Part shown: one piece after another, positions 8,026 through 17,515 of the stretch
Layout: each line of letters starts with the position of its first letter
Position numbering within the stretch: the first letter of the stretch is position 1
Notes under the pieces: generated by a model
What the model was told of the DNA's origin: nothing
Databases searched by the model: none
The model's input: the letters and a program-made list of their open reading frames with translations, nothing else
Made by a program: the position numbers and the translations under genes
Assembly: GCA_002728755.1 (NCBI GenBank)
Contig: PBVT01000081.1
Location: 1 to 64,000, forward strand
Direction: 5' to 3'
Length of the DNA stretch: 64,000 nucleotides
Source: Myxococcales bacterium
GTDB taxonomy: Bacteria; Myxococcota_A; UBA9042; UBA3505

Positions 8026-8994
8026 ATGAGGCTTAGAGTGAGAACCCCCCACTCCCCCACCAGATGGATCGGAATCGTAGCTGTCTGGGGGACCATAATG
8101 TACGGATTCGCTCCGGCCGCATTCGGCCATCCGGCGTTGCACGATACGTTATCCGAGCTTGATCAACATCTGGATGCCGACCCGAACCAGAGAGAAGACC
8201 GGCTGCATCGAAACCATATCTATCGAAAACTCGGGCGATGGCAGGACGCACTTGTCGATATCAACCGACTCGAGAAGCAGTACCCGAACGACACAACCAT
8301 CCGTGGTCTTCGAGCGCAGATCCTGGTGGAGCTCGGGCAGCTATCACGCGCCGAAGACGCCCTTATCCCTCTGCTGAACCGAAAGGCTGCCAACATACCA
8401 ACCCGAGATCGCGCGGATGCCCACGCCCTGATGGCCCGGATTCTGGACGCTAGCAACCGAACGGCGAAGGCTCCCCAGCATCTCGAAACGGCTTTGAACC
8501 TCGCACCGACCATGGAGCGCGTTACGACCCTGGCACGCCTCTACGATCGACAAGGCCTGTATAAACAGGCCCGTGACACATGGCGAAAGGGTCTACGTAT
8601 CTTTCCAGAGACAACCGTATTTCGCCTTGGACTGGTTGCGGCGGAACGTAGCCTTGGCCGCTACAGCCATGCCATACGAGCATTGAATCCAGTGCTCGCT
8701 CATGCCCGGGTACAGAGCCGCTGGTTACGTTTACGAGCCGAGTTATACGAACAAAACGGCCAACCGACCGAGGCTGCGAACGATCGAAAAGCGGCACTCA
8801 AACAAGCCAACCAAAGGGTCCGAAAACGACGTACACCACTCAGTCTTCTGGAGCGAGCGAGAGCCCATCAAGCCCTCGGCAATACAAACCATGCCCTCGG
8901 TGATGTGAACACTGCTCTGACTCTACAGCCCGGACTGCGCCAGGCCCACGAACTTCGCCAGGAACTCGAACTTGGTTCCAGAATCAAACACTAA
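8026..8994 (+). CDS. Secreted TPR-repeat protein
   Basis: 322 residues from the ATG at 8026. A signal peptide with an Arg-rich start and hydrophobic core ends near AFG-HP. The rest is a run of tetratricopeptide-type helix pairs with the usual small residues at fixed positions, for example GRWQDALVDINRLEKQYPND and later G...QARDTWRKGL. In-frame ATGs upstream (8014 and 7792) are less likely: 8014 falls inside the putative -10, and 7792 lies inside the divergent AAA+ gene. Only 9 bp separate it from the phosphatase gene at 9004, so they form an operon; a scaffold or partner role for the exported phosphatase is possible but inferred. Confidence 0.8.
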   Translation: MRLRVRTPHSPTRWIGIVAVWGTIMYGFAPAAFGHPALHDTLSELDQHLDADPNQREDRLHRNHIYRKLGRWQDALVDINRLEKQYPNDTTIRGLRAQILVELGQLSRAEDALIPLLNRKAANIPTRDRADAHALMARILDASNRTAKAPQHLETALNLAPTMERVTTLARLYDRQGLYKQARDTWRKGLRIFPETTVFRLGLVAAERSLGRYSHAIRALNPVLAHARVQSRWLRLRAELYEQNGQPTEAANDRKAALKQANQRVRKRRTPLSLLERARAHQALGNTNHALGDVNTALTLQPGLRQAHELRQELELGSRIKH

Positions 8995-9003
8995 GGAACG
9001 CCC

Positions 9004-11565
9004 ATGAGACCAATCACCATCGCCTTCTCCGGCCTGCTCTTCCTTCTGCTTACACCACTGGCATTGGGTGCTACTCTGGTTCGGGGTCCCTACCTTCAGA
9101 TGGGAACATCTTCGGAGATGACGGTGGTGTGGCGCACCGACAGCCCTACCACTGGCCGCGTCCTGGTGGGCCCCCACCCTCTGGTTTTAGATTCGGTCCA
9201 TACATCCGAAACGGAGGCCACCCAGCACGCCATCCGAATTACCGGCCTAGAAGCCGATCAGAAATACTATTACGCCGTTGGAACGGCCGACGAGGTCCTC
9301 GCCGGTGGCGAAGAGGAATTCTTCTTTGTCACAGCGCCTCCTGTAGGAACAAGCAACCCAACCCGTCTATGGATTGTCGGCGATTCCGGGACCGGTACAT
9401 CGGCCCAGCAAAGTGTCACGGATGCCATGCTCCAATACTCCATCGGAGACCGGCCTGACATCTATCTGCATATGGGCGACATGGCCTATTCCAGCGGCAC
9501 CGACAATGAATTTCAGGAGCGGTTTTTCGATATGTATCAGCCGATTCTTCAAAATACAGTCTGTTGGCCCACGATGGGGAACCACGAAGGGAAAACCAGC
9601 ACATCGGCCAGTGAATCCGGTCCCTACTACGATGCGTATGTGCTGCCCCGGGCCGGTGAGGCTGGCGGGCTGCCGAGCGGAACAGAGGCCTACTATTCCT
9701 TCGACTACGCGAATATCCACTTCGTTGTACTTGATTCACACCAATCGTCTCGAGACGTAGACGGCCCTATGCTCACCTGGCTGCAGGAAGATCTGGAGGC
9801 CACCGACCAGGAGTGGTTAATCGCCTATTGGCATCACCCTCCCTATTCCAAGGGTACCCACGATTCCGACACCGAGGGGGCATTGATCGATATGCGTGAA
9901 AATGCCCTACCCATTCTCGAGGCGGCCGGAGTCGACCTTGTTCTGGCCGGCCACTCGCATATCTACGAACGATCCTATCTGGTGAATGGAGCCTATGACA
10001 CACCAACAACAGCCGAAGGCCACATCCTGGATTCAGGGAATGGCCAACCGGGTGGTGATGGTCCCTACATCAAGAAAACTGGTCTGAACCCCAATGACGG
10101 CGCGGTCTATATCGTCGCCGGCCATGGTGGAACCGGACTGGGGCAAGATGGTGTCCACCCGCTGATGGTTTTTATCGAGACCGAGTTGGGATCGTGCCTT
10201 ATCGATATCGATGGAGACCGCCTCACTCTTCGTAATGTTCGCTACGATGGTGTCGTTTCGGATTGGTTCACCATCGCGAAGGAAGAAGGGTTATACCTGG
10301 GTGCCCCGCAGGCCAAAGAAACCCTGGAGGCGGGGGCCACAACAACCATCCGATGGGATACCGTGGGAGATATACCGCTCGTCGACCTTCATTATACCCT
10401 GGATGGTGGTGAACATTGGCTCCCCCTATCCTACGGCTATACGAATAGCGGCCAATATGGCTGGAAGATCCCAAATGTGAACACCTCGCAGGCTGCAGTG
10501 CGAATTCGAGATAGCGCCAACCCCTCCGCTACGACGGGCACCCCCCAATGGTTCATCATCAGCTCCATCACAAGCTCCCTGGAGCTACCGTTCGGATCCG
10601 ATTGGAAGTATCACGACCAGGATGTGGACCCGGGGGCGGACTGGAACAGCGCTACCTTTGATGACAGCAGCTGGCCTACTGGGCCGGCGCAATTGGGTTT
10701 TGGTGATGGAGACGAGGCCACCACCATATCGACTCCCAGCACCAACGTCCCCAGTATCTATTTTCGAAGGGCCGTAACTCTGAACTCCGGCGTGGTGGGT
10801 GGCAGCTATAAGATTCTATATGACGACGCAGCGTCCGTATGGATCAACGGCCAGCTGATCAGCTCGACAAATATGGAGAACGGGCTCGAACACGGGACCT
10901 ACGCCAGCTCGTCATCAGCCGATAATACGGTCGACCTGGAGGTGACTCCCTCGGGGGACGACAACCCATTCGTACTGGGGCCGAATATTGTAGCTGTGAT
11001 GGTAAAGAATCGAACCGCAACCTCTAGCGATCTATCATTCGATCTGGAGCTTACGGTGGATTCGGAGACCCTTACGGCCGGCGCAAACAATCCTCCCGAT
11101 GTTGTGGATCCCGGACCCATCGACCTGACCGTCGATGCTCTTTGGGAATTCCAGATCGTCGCGTCCGACCCGGACGGTGATGAAATACTGTATCTGGCCG
11201 ATCTCCTACCCGAGGGAATGTCGGTGGATTTCCGAACCGGATCCATGTCCTGGACCCCCTCAGTCGAGCAGCTGGGATCCCATACGATCGCCCTGGACAT
11301 CTTTGACAAACGTGGTCTGTACGAAGCCCTCGTCCTTCATCTCAATGTGGTGCCCGAAGGAACGGTAGACACGGGTACCAGCTCGAATGACAACGGAGCG
11401 AGCACAGATACAACGCACGGTGAAGATATCGCGCCAGCGCCACCAAAGACATCCGGAGGTGGCTGCAAGGCCGGTTCTGGCTCTGTCCCGAGCGCGCCCT
11501 TATTCGTCCTCGTCCTTCTTTTGGTCGTACAATGCCGTCGGTCAGGGCGTAAATGGCAAGGCTGA
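9004..11565 (+). CDS. Purple-acid-phosphatase-like metallophosphoesterase with MYXO-CTERM-like anchor
   Basis: 853 residues. Order: signal peptide (ends near ALG-AT); fibronectin-type purple acid phosphatase N-domain to about residue 115; calcineurin-like phosphoesterase domain with the metal-binding series GDSG, GDMAY, GNHE, HHPPY and GHSHIYER; further beta-domains; a putative Ig/cadherin-like module near residues 700-790 (PPDVVDPG..., ASDPDGDE); a Ser/Thr/Asp linker; and a tail with SGGGCKAG, a hydrophobic segment and a basic RRSGRK end. The tail matches the MYXO-CTERM type of sorting signal (Gly-Cys motif, membrane helix, Arg cluster). Probable role: surface-exposed phosphomonoesterase or diesterase for phosphate scavenging. 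AAGGA precedes the ATG. Its 3' end overlaps the convergent 11542-14247 gene by 24 bp. Confidence 0.88.
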   Translation: MRPITIAFSGLLFLLLTPLALGATLVRGPYLQMGTSSEMTVVWRTDSPTTGRVLVGPHPLVLDSVHTSETEATQHAIRITGLEADQKYYYAVGTADEVLAGGEEEFFFVTAPPVGTSNPTRLWIVGDSGTGTSAQQSVTDAMLQYSIGDRPDIYLHMGDMAYSSGTDNEFQERFFDMYQPILQNTVCWPTMGNHEGKTSTSASESGPYYDAYVLPRAGEAGGLPSGTEAYYSFDYANIHFVVLDSHQSSRDVDGPMLTWLQEDLEATDQEWLIAYWHHPPYSKGTHDSDTEGALIDMRENALPILEAAGVDLVLAGHSHIYERSYLVNGAYDTPTTAEGHILDSGNGQPGGDGPYIKKTGLNPNDGAVYIVAGHGGTGLGQDGVHPLMVFIETELGSCLIDIDGDRLTLRNVRYDGVVSDWFTIAKEEGLYLGAPQAKETLEAGATTTIRWDTVGDIPLVDLHYTLDGGEHWLPLSYGYTNSGQYGWKIPNVNTSQAAVRIRDSANPSATTGTPQWFIISSITSSLELPFGSDWKYHDQDVDPGADWNSATFDDSSWPTGPAQLGFGDGDEATTISTPSTNVPSIYFRRAVTLNSGVVGGSYKILYDDAASVWINGQLISSTNMENGLEHGTYASSSSADNTVDLEVTPSGDDNPFVLGPNIVAVMVKNRTATSSDLSFDLELTVDSETLTAGANNPPDVVDPGPIDLTVDALWEFQIVASDPDGDEILYLADLLPEGMSVDFRTGSMSWTPSVEQLGSHTIALDIFDKRGLYEALVLHLNVVPEGTVDTGTSSNDNGASTDTTHGEDIAPAPPKTSGGGCKAGSGSVPSAPLFVLVLLLVVQCRRSGRKWQG

Positions 11566-14247
11566 CGACGGGACGAACTGGCCGGTTATCGCTCGCTTCA
11601 TCGCTCCGGTTAGACGCAGATACCAATCCGAAGGCAGCGTCGTTCCATCTTGCCCCAGATGCATAAACTGCCCCGTCGTGGGGAGCTGACTCACGGATGT
11701 GGCTGCCTTGAATATCGCCGTTGATTCGTCGACTTCGTCAAACATCGCCACATATAGGAACTGGGGATTCAGATCATACAGTCTATCGAATTGATGCCAG
11801 AAGAAGTCTCCTCCGTGTCGTGGGACCTGGTTCAACGGGCCGTCGTGTAGATTCGCCCACGAGAAGCCAGGCCAGACCACCGGCGCATAGCCCAGTCCGA
11901 CGCTATTGGCGTGGTTCGTATCGGGCTGAGCAAAGTTGTTTAGATTGGAATTGAACGATGTGTTGTCAGCGTAGCGGCCCACAGACCATGGGCTCACGGT
12001 ATCAAACGAGTCGTATACCGACTGGAAACCAGGTTTGCTGTCCCCGTTGGATGTCCGCCATTGGTAGGGAACGCCGCCAACAAGATGCACCCGGTACTGG
12101 GATGGAGCGTCATTGGTGAAGTAATTGATCAGCTCCATCGCCTGCTCGACGGTGCCAGGACGATCGTTTACGCCCAGTCCCCAGATGGCCATAACTGGCA
12201 GACCGTTATGGCGAAGATAAGCCGGATTCTGGGTGACACCCATCGAGTCCACAAGGAAGGTCCAGTCGTCTTTCAACTGCTGTACAAAATTCTCCGGATC
12301 GGCACCGGAGATATCGTACATAATCGCGAATGTGCGGCTATGCTCTGTTGCACCAAGGCAGACGTTCTGCGTCACCTTGTTTCGGAACGTGAACAGGGCT
12401 GGGACTGCAATATCGGACAGGAAACGCTGAAGGAATACCCCGTCGAAACCAGCAGACGCCATCCATTCGAAATGGCGACGAACGGTGGTCTCGTTATACG
12501 ATGAAAAGACCTGTGCGGTACTACCGTTGGGCAGAGACATCTGGGTATCAAACCGCTCCTCCGGCCCAAGTTCCGACATATCCGGCCAAAGATCGAAGTC
12601 GGCATTATCGGCCGTTGCTCCTCCACCGGAGAACCAGTGGAACCAGCCGCCACCAGCTCCGTCTCCCGGAGCGCGGAACCACCCCTGATAACCCGCCATC
12701 ACCTTACCATCGAGGGTGTCCGGGTCGGTCGGTGGGCTCTTTGTCGTATCGAGACATAGCTCGACCCAACCACTCACCAATGCCTGACCAGAACTTCCCA
12801 CCACGGTATTCGTACCACCGCAGGATCCAGGGAACGCATGCCAATGCCCCATGGTCTGCCAGCCACCGCAACCGTTCGGGGTGACCGTGCCACAATCGTC
12901 TAGCCTTGGCTCAAGCTTAACTCCGAGGCCATCCTTTACACAAAGGCGTAACCAGCCCGCTACGAGTGGATTATCATCTCTGTCATAGCCGCGAACCTCT
13001 GCACCACAGCTCTGGCCGATATGAAAGTCACCCTTGGGGGAGCCATCACAGATATTGGTCGATGAAGAGCAATCGTTGAGGGTGATCGCCATGAATACCT
13101 TGTCGGGTTCGGCCGAGCAGAGATAGAGCCAACCGTCATCCACCATAAAGCCCTGGTAATCGTATCCATCGGGGTTTCCATCGAGGGAACCGTTCGCCCC
13201 TTGCCAGCGCCCTGCAACACTATAGCCCTCTGGGCAAACAAAGTTTGGAGCGGAAAGCGGGGTGCTTAGAATCATGGACGTCGGAGCGCAGGTTCCAAAA
13301 ACACAGCTCTCACCTGCGGCACAGTTGGAACAATTCCAGCCGCCATTCCCGCAACTGAAGTCTGAACCACAATCCGCCGGACAGGTCGTCGTGCCCTCAC
13401 CGCCATTGCAGGTGCCATCACCACAATTGGTACCGCAGTCTCCCGGACAGGTCGTCGTGCCCTCGCCGCCATTGCAGGTGCCATCACCACAATTAGTGCC
13501 GCAGTCTCCCGGACAGGTCGTCGTGCCCTCGTCGCCATTGCAGGTTCCATCACCACAATTTGTGCCGCAATCCCCCGGACAGGTCGTCGTACCCTCGCCG
13601 CCATTACAAACACCGTCACCACAGTTGTCGCCACAGTCACCCGGGCATGTGGTCGATTCTTCACCGCCATTGCAGGTACCATCACCACAGATTACACCAC
13701 AATCATCTGGGCACGAGGTGCTCTCCTCATTGCCATTACATGTGCCATCACCACAGCTCGAACCACAGTCCTCTGGGCAACTCACAGAGCTCTCGTTGCC
13801 GTTACAAGCCGAATCACCACAATCGGATCCACAATCGGCAGGGCATAGAATGGACGACTCTGGCGGGTTACAGACCCCATCCCCACAGTTCGTTCCACAA
13901 TCCTCGGGGCAGTTGGTCGAATCTTCATTTCCATTGCAGGCCCCATCCCCACAATTCGTTCCACAATCGTCTGGGCAGTCCGTCGTCCCTTCGGTGCCGT
14001 TACAACTGCCATCCCCACAAAAAGGAGCCGGCGGAGGCGTTGTGTCAGCGATCTCTTCCATGGTGTCTGGGGCGATATCTTCGACCGTATCGGTGCTTAC
14101 AACATCGACACCGGTGGCCTCAACAGGATCGACGATATCCTCGTTCTTTGCTGGATCGGCTTCAAAACACGCGGCCGAGGCCAAAACCAGACCGACCAGG
14201 ATGAATCGCGCCAGATTACGCCAACGATTAGAGTCCCACGCCCACAT
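11542..14247 (-). CDS. Lipoprotein with ten cysteine repeats fused to a GH71/99-like hydrolase domain
   Basis: 901 residues from the ATG ending at 14247, preceded by GAGGTT; a start six codons earlier is possible. The signal peptide ends in lipobox SAAC. An acidic Thr/Val linker is followed by ten tandem 22-residue repeats of the type CGDGxCNGxExTTxCPxDCG. Next is a small Cys-rich segment, a central region of about 230 residues with scattered cysteines, and a C-terminal domain of about 360 residues. That domain begins GKVMAGYQGWF, has HWF, FLQRF and MAIWGLG motifs, and looks like the (beta/alpha)8 GH71/99-like family (endo-mannosidase relatives). Likely a surface glycan hydrolase held away from the outer membrane by the repeat stalk; substrate not predictable. 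Confidence 0.78.
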   Translation of the reverse strand: MWAWDSNRWRNLARFILVGLVLASAACFEADPAKNEDIVDPVEATGVDVVSTDTVEDIAPDTMEEIADTTPPPAPFCGDGSCNGTEGTTDCPDDCGTNCGDGACNGNEDSTNCPEDCGTNCGDGVCNPPESSILCPADCGSDCGDSACNGNESSVSCPEDCGSSCGDGTCNGNEESTSCPDDCGVICGDGTCNGGEESTTCPGDCGDNCGDGVCNGGEGTTTCPGDCGTNCGDGTCNGDEGTTTCPGDCGTNCGDGTCNGGEGTTTCPGDCGTNCGDGTCNGGEGTTTCPADCGSDFSCGNGGWNCSNCAAGESCVFGTCAPTSMILSTPLSAPNFVCPEGYSVAGRWQGANGSLDGNPDGYDYQGFMVDDGWLYLCSAEPDKVFMAITLNDCSSSTNICDGSPKGDFHIGQSCGAEVRGYDRDDNPLVAGWLRLCVKDGLGVKLEPRLDDCGTVTPNGCGGWQTMGHWHAFPGSCGGTNTVVGSSGQALVSGWVELCLDTTKSPPTDPDTLDGKVMAGYQGWFRAPGDGAGGGWFHWFSGGGATADNADFDLWPDMSELGPEERFDTQMSLPNGSTAQVFSSYNETTVRRHFEWMASAGFDGVFLQRFLSDIAVPALFTFRNKVTQNVCLGATEHSRTFAIMYDISGADPENFVQQLKDDWTFLVDSMGVTQNPAYLRHNGLPVMAIWGLGVNDRPGTVEQAMELINYFTNDAPSQYRVHLVGGVPYQWRTSNGDSKPGFQSVYDSFDTVSPWSVGRYADNTSFNSNLNNFAQPDTNHANSVGLGYAPVVWPGFSWANLHDGPLNQVPRHGGDFFWHQFDRLYDLNPQFLYVAMFDEVDESTAIFKAATSVSQLPTTGQFMHLGQDGTTLPSDWYLRLTGAMKRAITGQFVPSSALPFTP
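13360..14019 (-). repeat. Ten tandem 66-bp repeats encoding CGDGxCNG units
   Basis: Ten in-frame 66-bp units encode 22-residue repeats with six Cys positions each (CGDG.C...C..DCG). The downstream copies in the gene (lower coordinates, about 13360-13600) are nearly identical at DNA level, while the first copies near 14000 have diverged. This indicates recent expansion or gene conversion at the C-terminal end of the array. Confidence 0.9.
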
Positions 14248-14366
14248 ACAACAACCTCGATACAAACTTGCTCATTACCCAGCTTCCAACTCCGGGGCCA
14301 AATGGCCCCTTGCGGTGGAACCAGGTTGCAAGTTCAGTGCCAGAAGAGCGATATCGCGGCCCAAGC

Positions 14367-16031
14367 TTACGTGGTAATCCCGGGAATCGCCACGCCACGT
14401 TCGTGTGCAACCTCTACAGCACGCTCATAGCCAGCATCGGCATGTCGGACCACACCCATTCCTGGATCCCCTTGTAACACACGCACTAAGCGCGCATCGG
14501 CCTCTGCTGTGCCATCGGCCACGATGACCTGACCCGCGTGAATGGAATAGCCAATTCCCACGCCACCACCGTGGTGAACACTGACCCAGGTCGCCCCATT
14601 TACAGCATTCAGGAGCGCATTGAGAATCGGCCAATCGGCTACAGCATCCGAACCATCCTTCATCGCCTCGGTTTCGCGATATGGGCTTGCCACGCTACCT
14701 GAATCCAGATGATCGCGACCTATGACGATCGGTGCCTTCACCTCGCCCTGTCGTACCATCTCATTGAAGCGCAGTCCGGCTTTCTCGCGTTCCCCATAGC
14801 CAAGCCAACAGATTCGTGCCGGTAGCCCCTGGAATTGAACGCGCTCTCTCGCCAACTTCAACCAACGTTGTAGATGGGCATCCTCTGGGAAAAGCTCGGT
14901 GATGGCACGATCCGTCGCGTAGATATCTTCTGGATCCCCAGACAGCGCCATCCAGCGGAAGGGTCCTTTGCCTTCACAGAAAAGGGGGCGGATATAGGCA
15001 GGTACAAACCCCGGATAATCAAAGGCGTTCTCTACCCCACCAATCTGCGCCTGTCGTCGAAGGTTATTGCCATAATCGAAGACCGGGACACCGGCTTCAT
15101 GGTAGGCCAACATCGCCTGTACATGTGTCGCCATGCTCGCCTGCGACCGCTGAACATATACATCAGGCTGACTCTCTCGAAGGGCTGCCGCTTCCTCCAG
15201 GCTGAAGCCCACCGGGATATACCCATACAGTGGATCATGCGAAGAGGTCTGGTCGGTAACCATATCGAATTGGACACCACGCCGAATAAATTCCGGATGG
15301 GTCTCCGCCGCGTTGCCCACCAAGCCAACGCTAAGGGCTGTATTACTGTCTCGTGCCTCTTCGACCCAGGCTAGAGCCTCGTCCATATCGTCGGTCATAC
15401 GATCCACATAACGAGTCTCAAGGCGTCGCTGAACACGTGTTGGATCGACCTCCACCGCCAGACAGACCCCGCCCTGCATCGTCACAGCCAGAGGTTGCGC
15501 GCCGCCCATTCCACCCAGACCGGCGGTCAGGACGACCTTTCCGGTCAGATCGGAACCGGGGCCGTAGTGTTTCTCTGCGGCCGCTCCAAAAGTCTCGTAC
15601 GTTCCTTGTAGGATCCCCTGTGTGCCAATGTAGATCCAGGACCCGGCCGTCATCTGGCCATACATCATGAGTCCCTGGGCCTCCAGGCTGTTGAAGATAT
15701 CATCCGTCGCCCATGCGGGAACCAACATCGAATTCGATATCAGAACCCGAGGCGCATTTTCGTGTGTCTTCATCACGCCTACGGGTTTGCCCGATTGAAC
15801 GAGGAGAGTTTCATCATCTTGCAGATCACGTAGGGATTGCATGATCCTTCGCAGGGCATTCCAGTCTCTTGCCGCTTTGCCACGTCCACCGTAGACCACC
15901 AGATCAGCCGGACGTTCCGCTACATCGGGGTCCAGATTATTCAACAAGCAACGGAGCGCTGCCTCCTGGCCCCAGCCCTTACACTGCATGTTCCGTCCAC
16001 GAAGAGCGCTCAGTTCTTCCTCGTTCGTCAT
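14367..16031 (-). CDS. hutU: Urocanate hydratase (urocanase)
   Basis: HutU converts urocanate to 4-imidazolone-5-propionate in histidine degradation, using tightly bound NAD+ as an electrophile. The 554-residue protein has the family length and motifs: [11 protein letters not shown] near the N-terminus, the NAD-binding [12 protein letters not shown], and the active-site cysteine segment [20 protein letters not shown] precedes the ATG. The start codon overlaps the pssA stop (ATGA), so hutU is translated downstream of pssA. No other hut gene (hutH, hutI, hutG) lies in the window, so the pathway genes must be scattered. Confidence 0.96.
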   Translation of the reverse strand: MTNEEELSALRGRNMQCKGWGQEAALRCLLNNLDPDVAERPADLVVYGGRGKAARDWNALRRIMQSLRDLQDDETLLVQSGKPVGVMKTHENAPRVLISNSMLVPAWATDDIFNSLEAQGLMMYGQMTAGSWIYIGTQGILQGTYETFGAAAEKHYGPGSDLTGKVVLTAGLGGMGGAQPLAVTMQGGVCLAVEVDPTRVQRRLETRYVDRMTDDMDEALAWVEEARDSNTALSVGLVGNAAETHPEFIRRGVQFDMVTDQTSSHDPLYGYIPVGFSLEEAAALRESQPDVYVQRSQASMATHVQAMLAYHEAGVPVFDYGNNLRRQAQIGGVENAFDYPGFVPAYIRPLFCEGKGPFRWMALSGDPEDIYATDRAITELFPEDAHLQRWLKLARERVQFQGLPARICWLGYGEREKAGLRFNEMVRQGEVKAPIVIGRDHLDSGSVASPYRETEAMKDGSDAVADWPILNALLNAVNGATWVSVHHGGGVGIGYSIHAGQVIVADGTAEADARLVRVLQGDPGMGVVRHADAGYERAVEVAHERGVAIPGITT

Positions 16032-16819
16032 ACCGGCACCTCAGACTCAGCCTTCTCGACGGCAATTCTCGCCCGTTCACGAACACCTGCCGGTAAAACA
16101 ACCCAACCGAGGAATGCATATAAGAACATGCAGAGGAACATCCAGTCGCCGATATAGAACGGCGACAACGTCTTCAGGCCGAGACTCAAGAACACGACCA
16201 GACCTGTACATACGACATAGGAACCGAAATAGAACCAAACCTTTGGGGGCACACGGCCGCTCTCATGGTGATGATTCAGATATGGAAAGGTCGACATATT
16301 CAACAGACCGAATACCAGCACCATGCCAATACCAACCAACTTCAAGGCTGGTGGTCCATGAAAGAAATGGGAGTTCGCAATAGCGGCAAAAGCAAAGGCG
16401 CTCGCAGGCCTTGGGAACCCAAGCCAACACCCTGAGATGTCGTACTTGTACGTATTGAATCTCGCAAAACGTACGCTACCGCAGAAGAGCGGGACCGCCG
16501 CGATCGTAAAGGAGCAGGCCGTCGCCATGAACTTCGTCATTTCGTAGTCATTACGAAAAACCGGGAAGTAGGCCGCGTATAGCAGAAACGCTGGCGCGAC
16601 GGCGTAGGACATATGGTCCGATACGTTGTCGAACTCGGCACCAAATTGGTTTTCGCGGTTGGTCAACCGCGCCACGATACCGTCGGTGACGTCGAAGAAC
16701 AGGGAGCCGAACAGCGCCAATGCGCCATATAGAACCCCATACTCCATCGACAAAACGACGGATGCCATACCCGACAACAGGTTTCCAGCGGTAAACATAT
16801 CTTTCAAGGCAAGCCGCAT
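16028..16819 (-). CDS. pssA: CDP-diacylglycerol-serine O-phosphatidyltransferase
   Basis: An integral membrane enzyme that makes phosphatidylserine from CDP-diacylglycerol and serine, the first step to phosphatidylethanolamine. The CDP-alcohol phosphatidyltransferase signature D-x2-D-G-x2-A-R-x8-G-x3-D-x3-D is complete (DVTDGIVAR, then GAEFDNVSD). The N-terminus ([13 protein letters not shown]) and about eight hydrophobic segments in 263 residues fit the small membrane-type PssA. Other CDP-alcohol transferases share the signature, but the N-terminal motif favours PssA. AAGGAT precedes the ATG. Coupled to hutU by a 4-bp overlap, an unexpected pairing. Confidence 0.85.
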   Translation of the reverse strand: MRLALKDMFTAGNLLSGMASVVLSMEYGVLYGALALFGSLFFDVTDGIVARLTNRENQFGAEFDNVSDHMSYAVAPAFLLYAAYFPVFRNDYEMTKFMATACSFTIAAVPLFCGSVRFARFNTYKYDISGCWLGFPRPASAFAFAAIANSHFFHGPPALKLVGIGMVLVFGLLNMSTFPYLNHHHESGRVPPKVWFYFGSYVVCTGLVVFLSLGLKTLSPFYIGDWMFLCMFLYAFLGWVVLPAGVRERARIAVEKAESEVPV

Positions 16820-16963
16820 CCGGATCCTTCTCTGGCGATTTCATCGGCCTTATAACACCTAGATGCGCTCTGGTCATTCCTGATCTTTAACTTGCACACG
16901 CACCCGGCGATCTGTACCTTCGTGGAGCGTTTTTATCCGACGTGTTCGTCAACGGAGGTACCG

Positions 16964-17515
16964 ATGGCTCAGATACGACAATGGCTGCTCATATTTGGCA
17001 TCTGCACTATCACCACCCTGAGTCTCTATACTCACGACGCAAATGCGACGGTGATACCGAACTTTACTCTGCCGCAGCTCATCGACCGAGCAGACATTAT
17101 CGCGGTAGGGACAGTAACCAAATTGACGGCAACTCGCTCCGGGCCGCATCAGTTTATCTATACGGATTATACCCTCCAAACGAATGACGTCTGGCTCGCC
17201 CGTGGGACGGCACGACAGCTGAAGGTGGGAGCACCTATCGAATTACGTCAGATTGGAGGGGTACTGGGAGACGTGGAACAGAGCGTCGTTGGTACCGCCG
17301 ATCTGCGCGTCGGTGACACGATTATTATCGTAGCCCGTTTCGTCGAAGGGAGAGCGTACCTGGTCGGCATGGGTCAAGGTGCACGATACCTATCCAATTC
17401 ATCGGTCTTGACGTCCCGTCCGTCGAAAGCCCTGGCAAACCGCAAGGTCCCTGGAGAACCGCTACAGCACTTTAAACAGCGTGTCCGTAATCTCTTGGAC
17501 GAGGTGGGCCAATGA
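16964..17515 (+). CDS. Exported protein of unknown function, first gene of the matrixin operon
   Basis: 183 residues from the ATG at 16964, chosen because GGAGG lies 8 bp upstream; the earlier in-frame start at 16892 lacks this. A signal peptide ends near ANA-TV. The mature part begins with FTLPQLIDRADIIAVGTV, followed by beta-strands and a basic C-terminus (KQRVRNLLDEV). No known domain is recognised. Its stop overlaps the start of the matrixin gene (ATGA), so the two are translationally coupled and likely work together, for instance as partner, chaperone or inhibitor of the protease. That role is inference. Confidence 0.75.
   Translation: MAQIRQWLLIFGICTITTLSLYTHDANATVIPNFTLPQLIDRADIIAVGTVTKLTATRSGPHQFIYTDYTLQTNDVWLARGTARQLKVGAPIELRQIGGVLGDVEQSVVGTADLRVGDTIIIVARFVEGRAYLVGMGQGARYLSNSSVLTSRPSKALANRKVPGEPLQHFKQRVRNLLDEVGQ

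Noticed and set aside
13360-14019. Regular 66-bp repeats considered as a CRISPR array
   Set aside because: There are no unique spacers; the units are contiguous, in frame and encode protein repeats, with no cas genes nearby.
13262-14377. 371-residue plus-strand frame rich in PQSPGQVV repeats
   Set aside because: It is the antisense reading of the CGDGxCNG repeat array; the repeats explain the long open frame.
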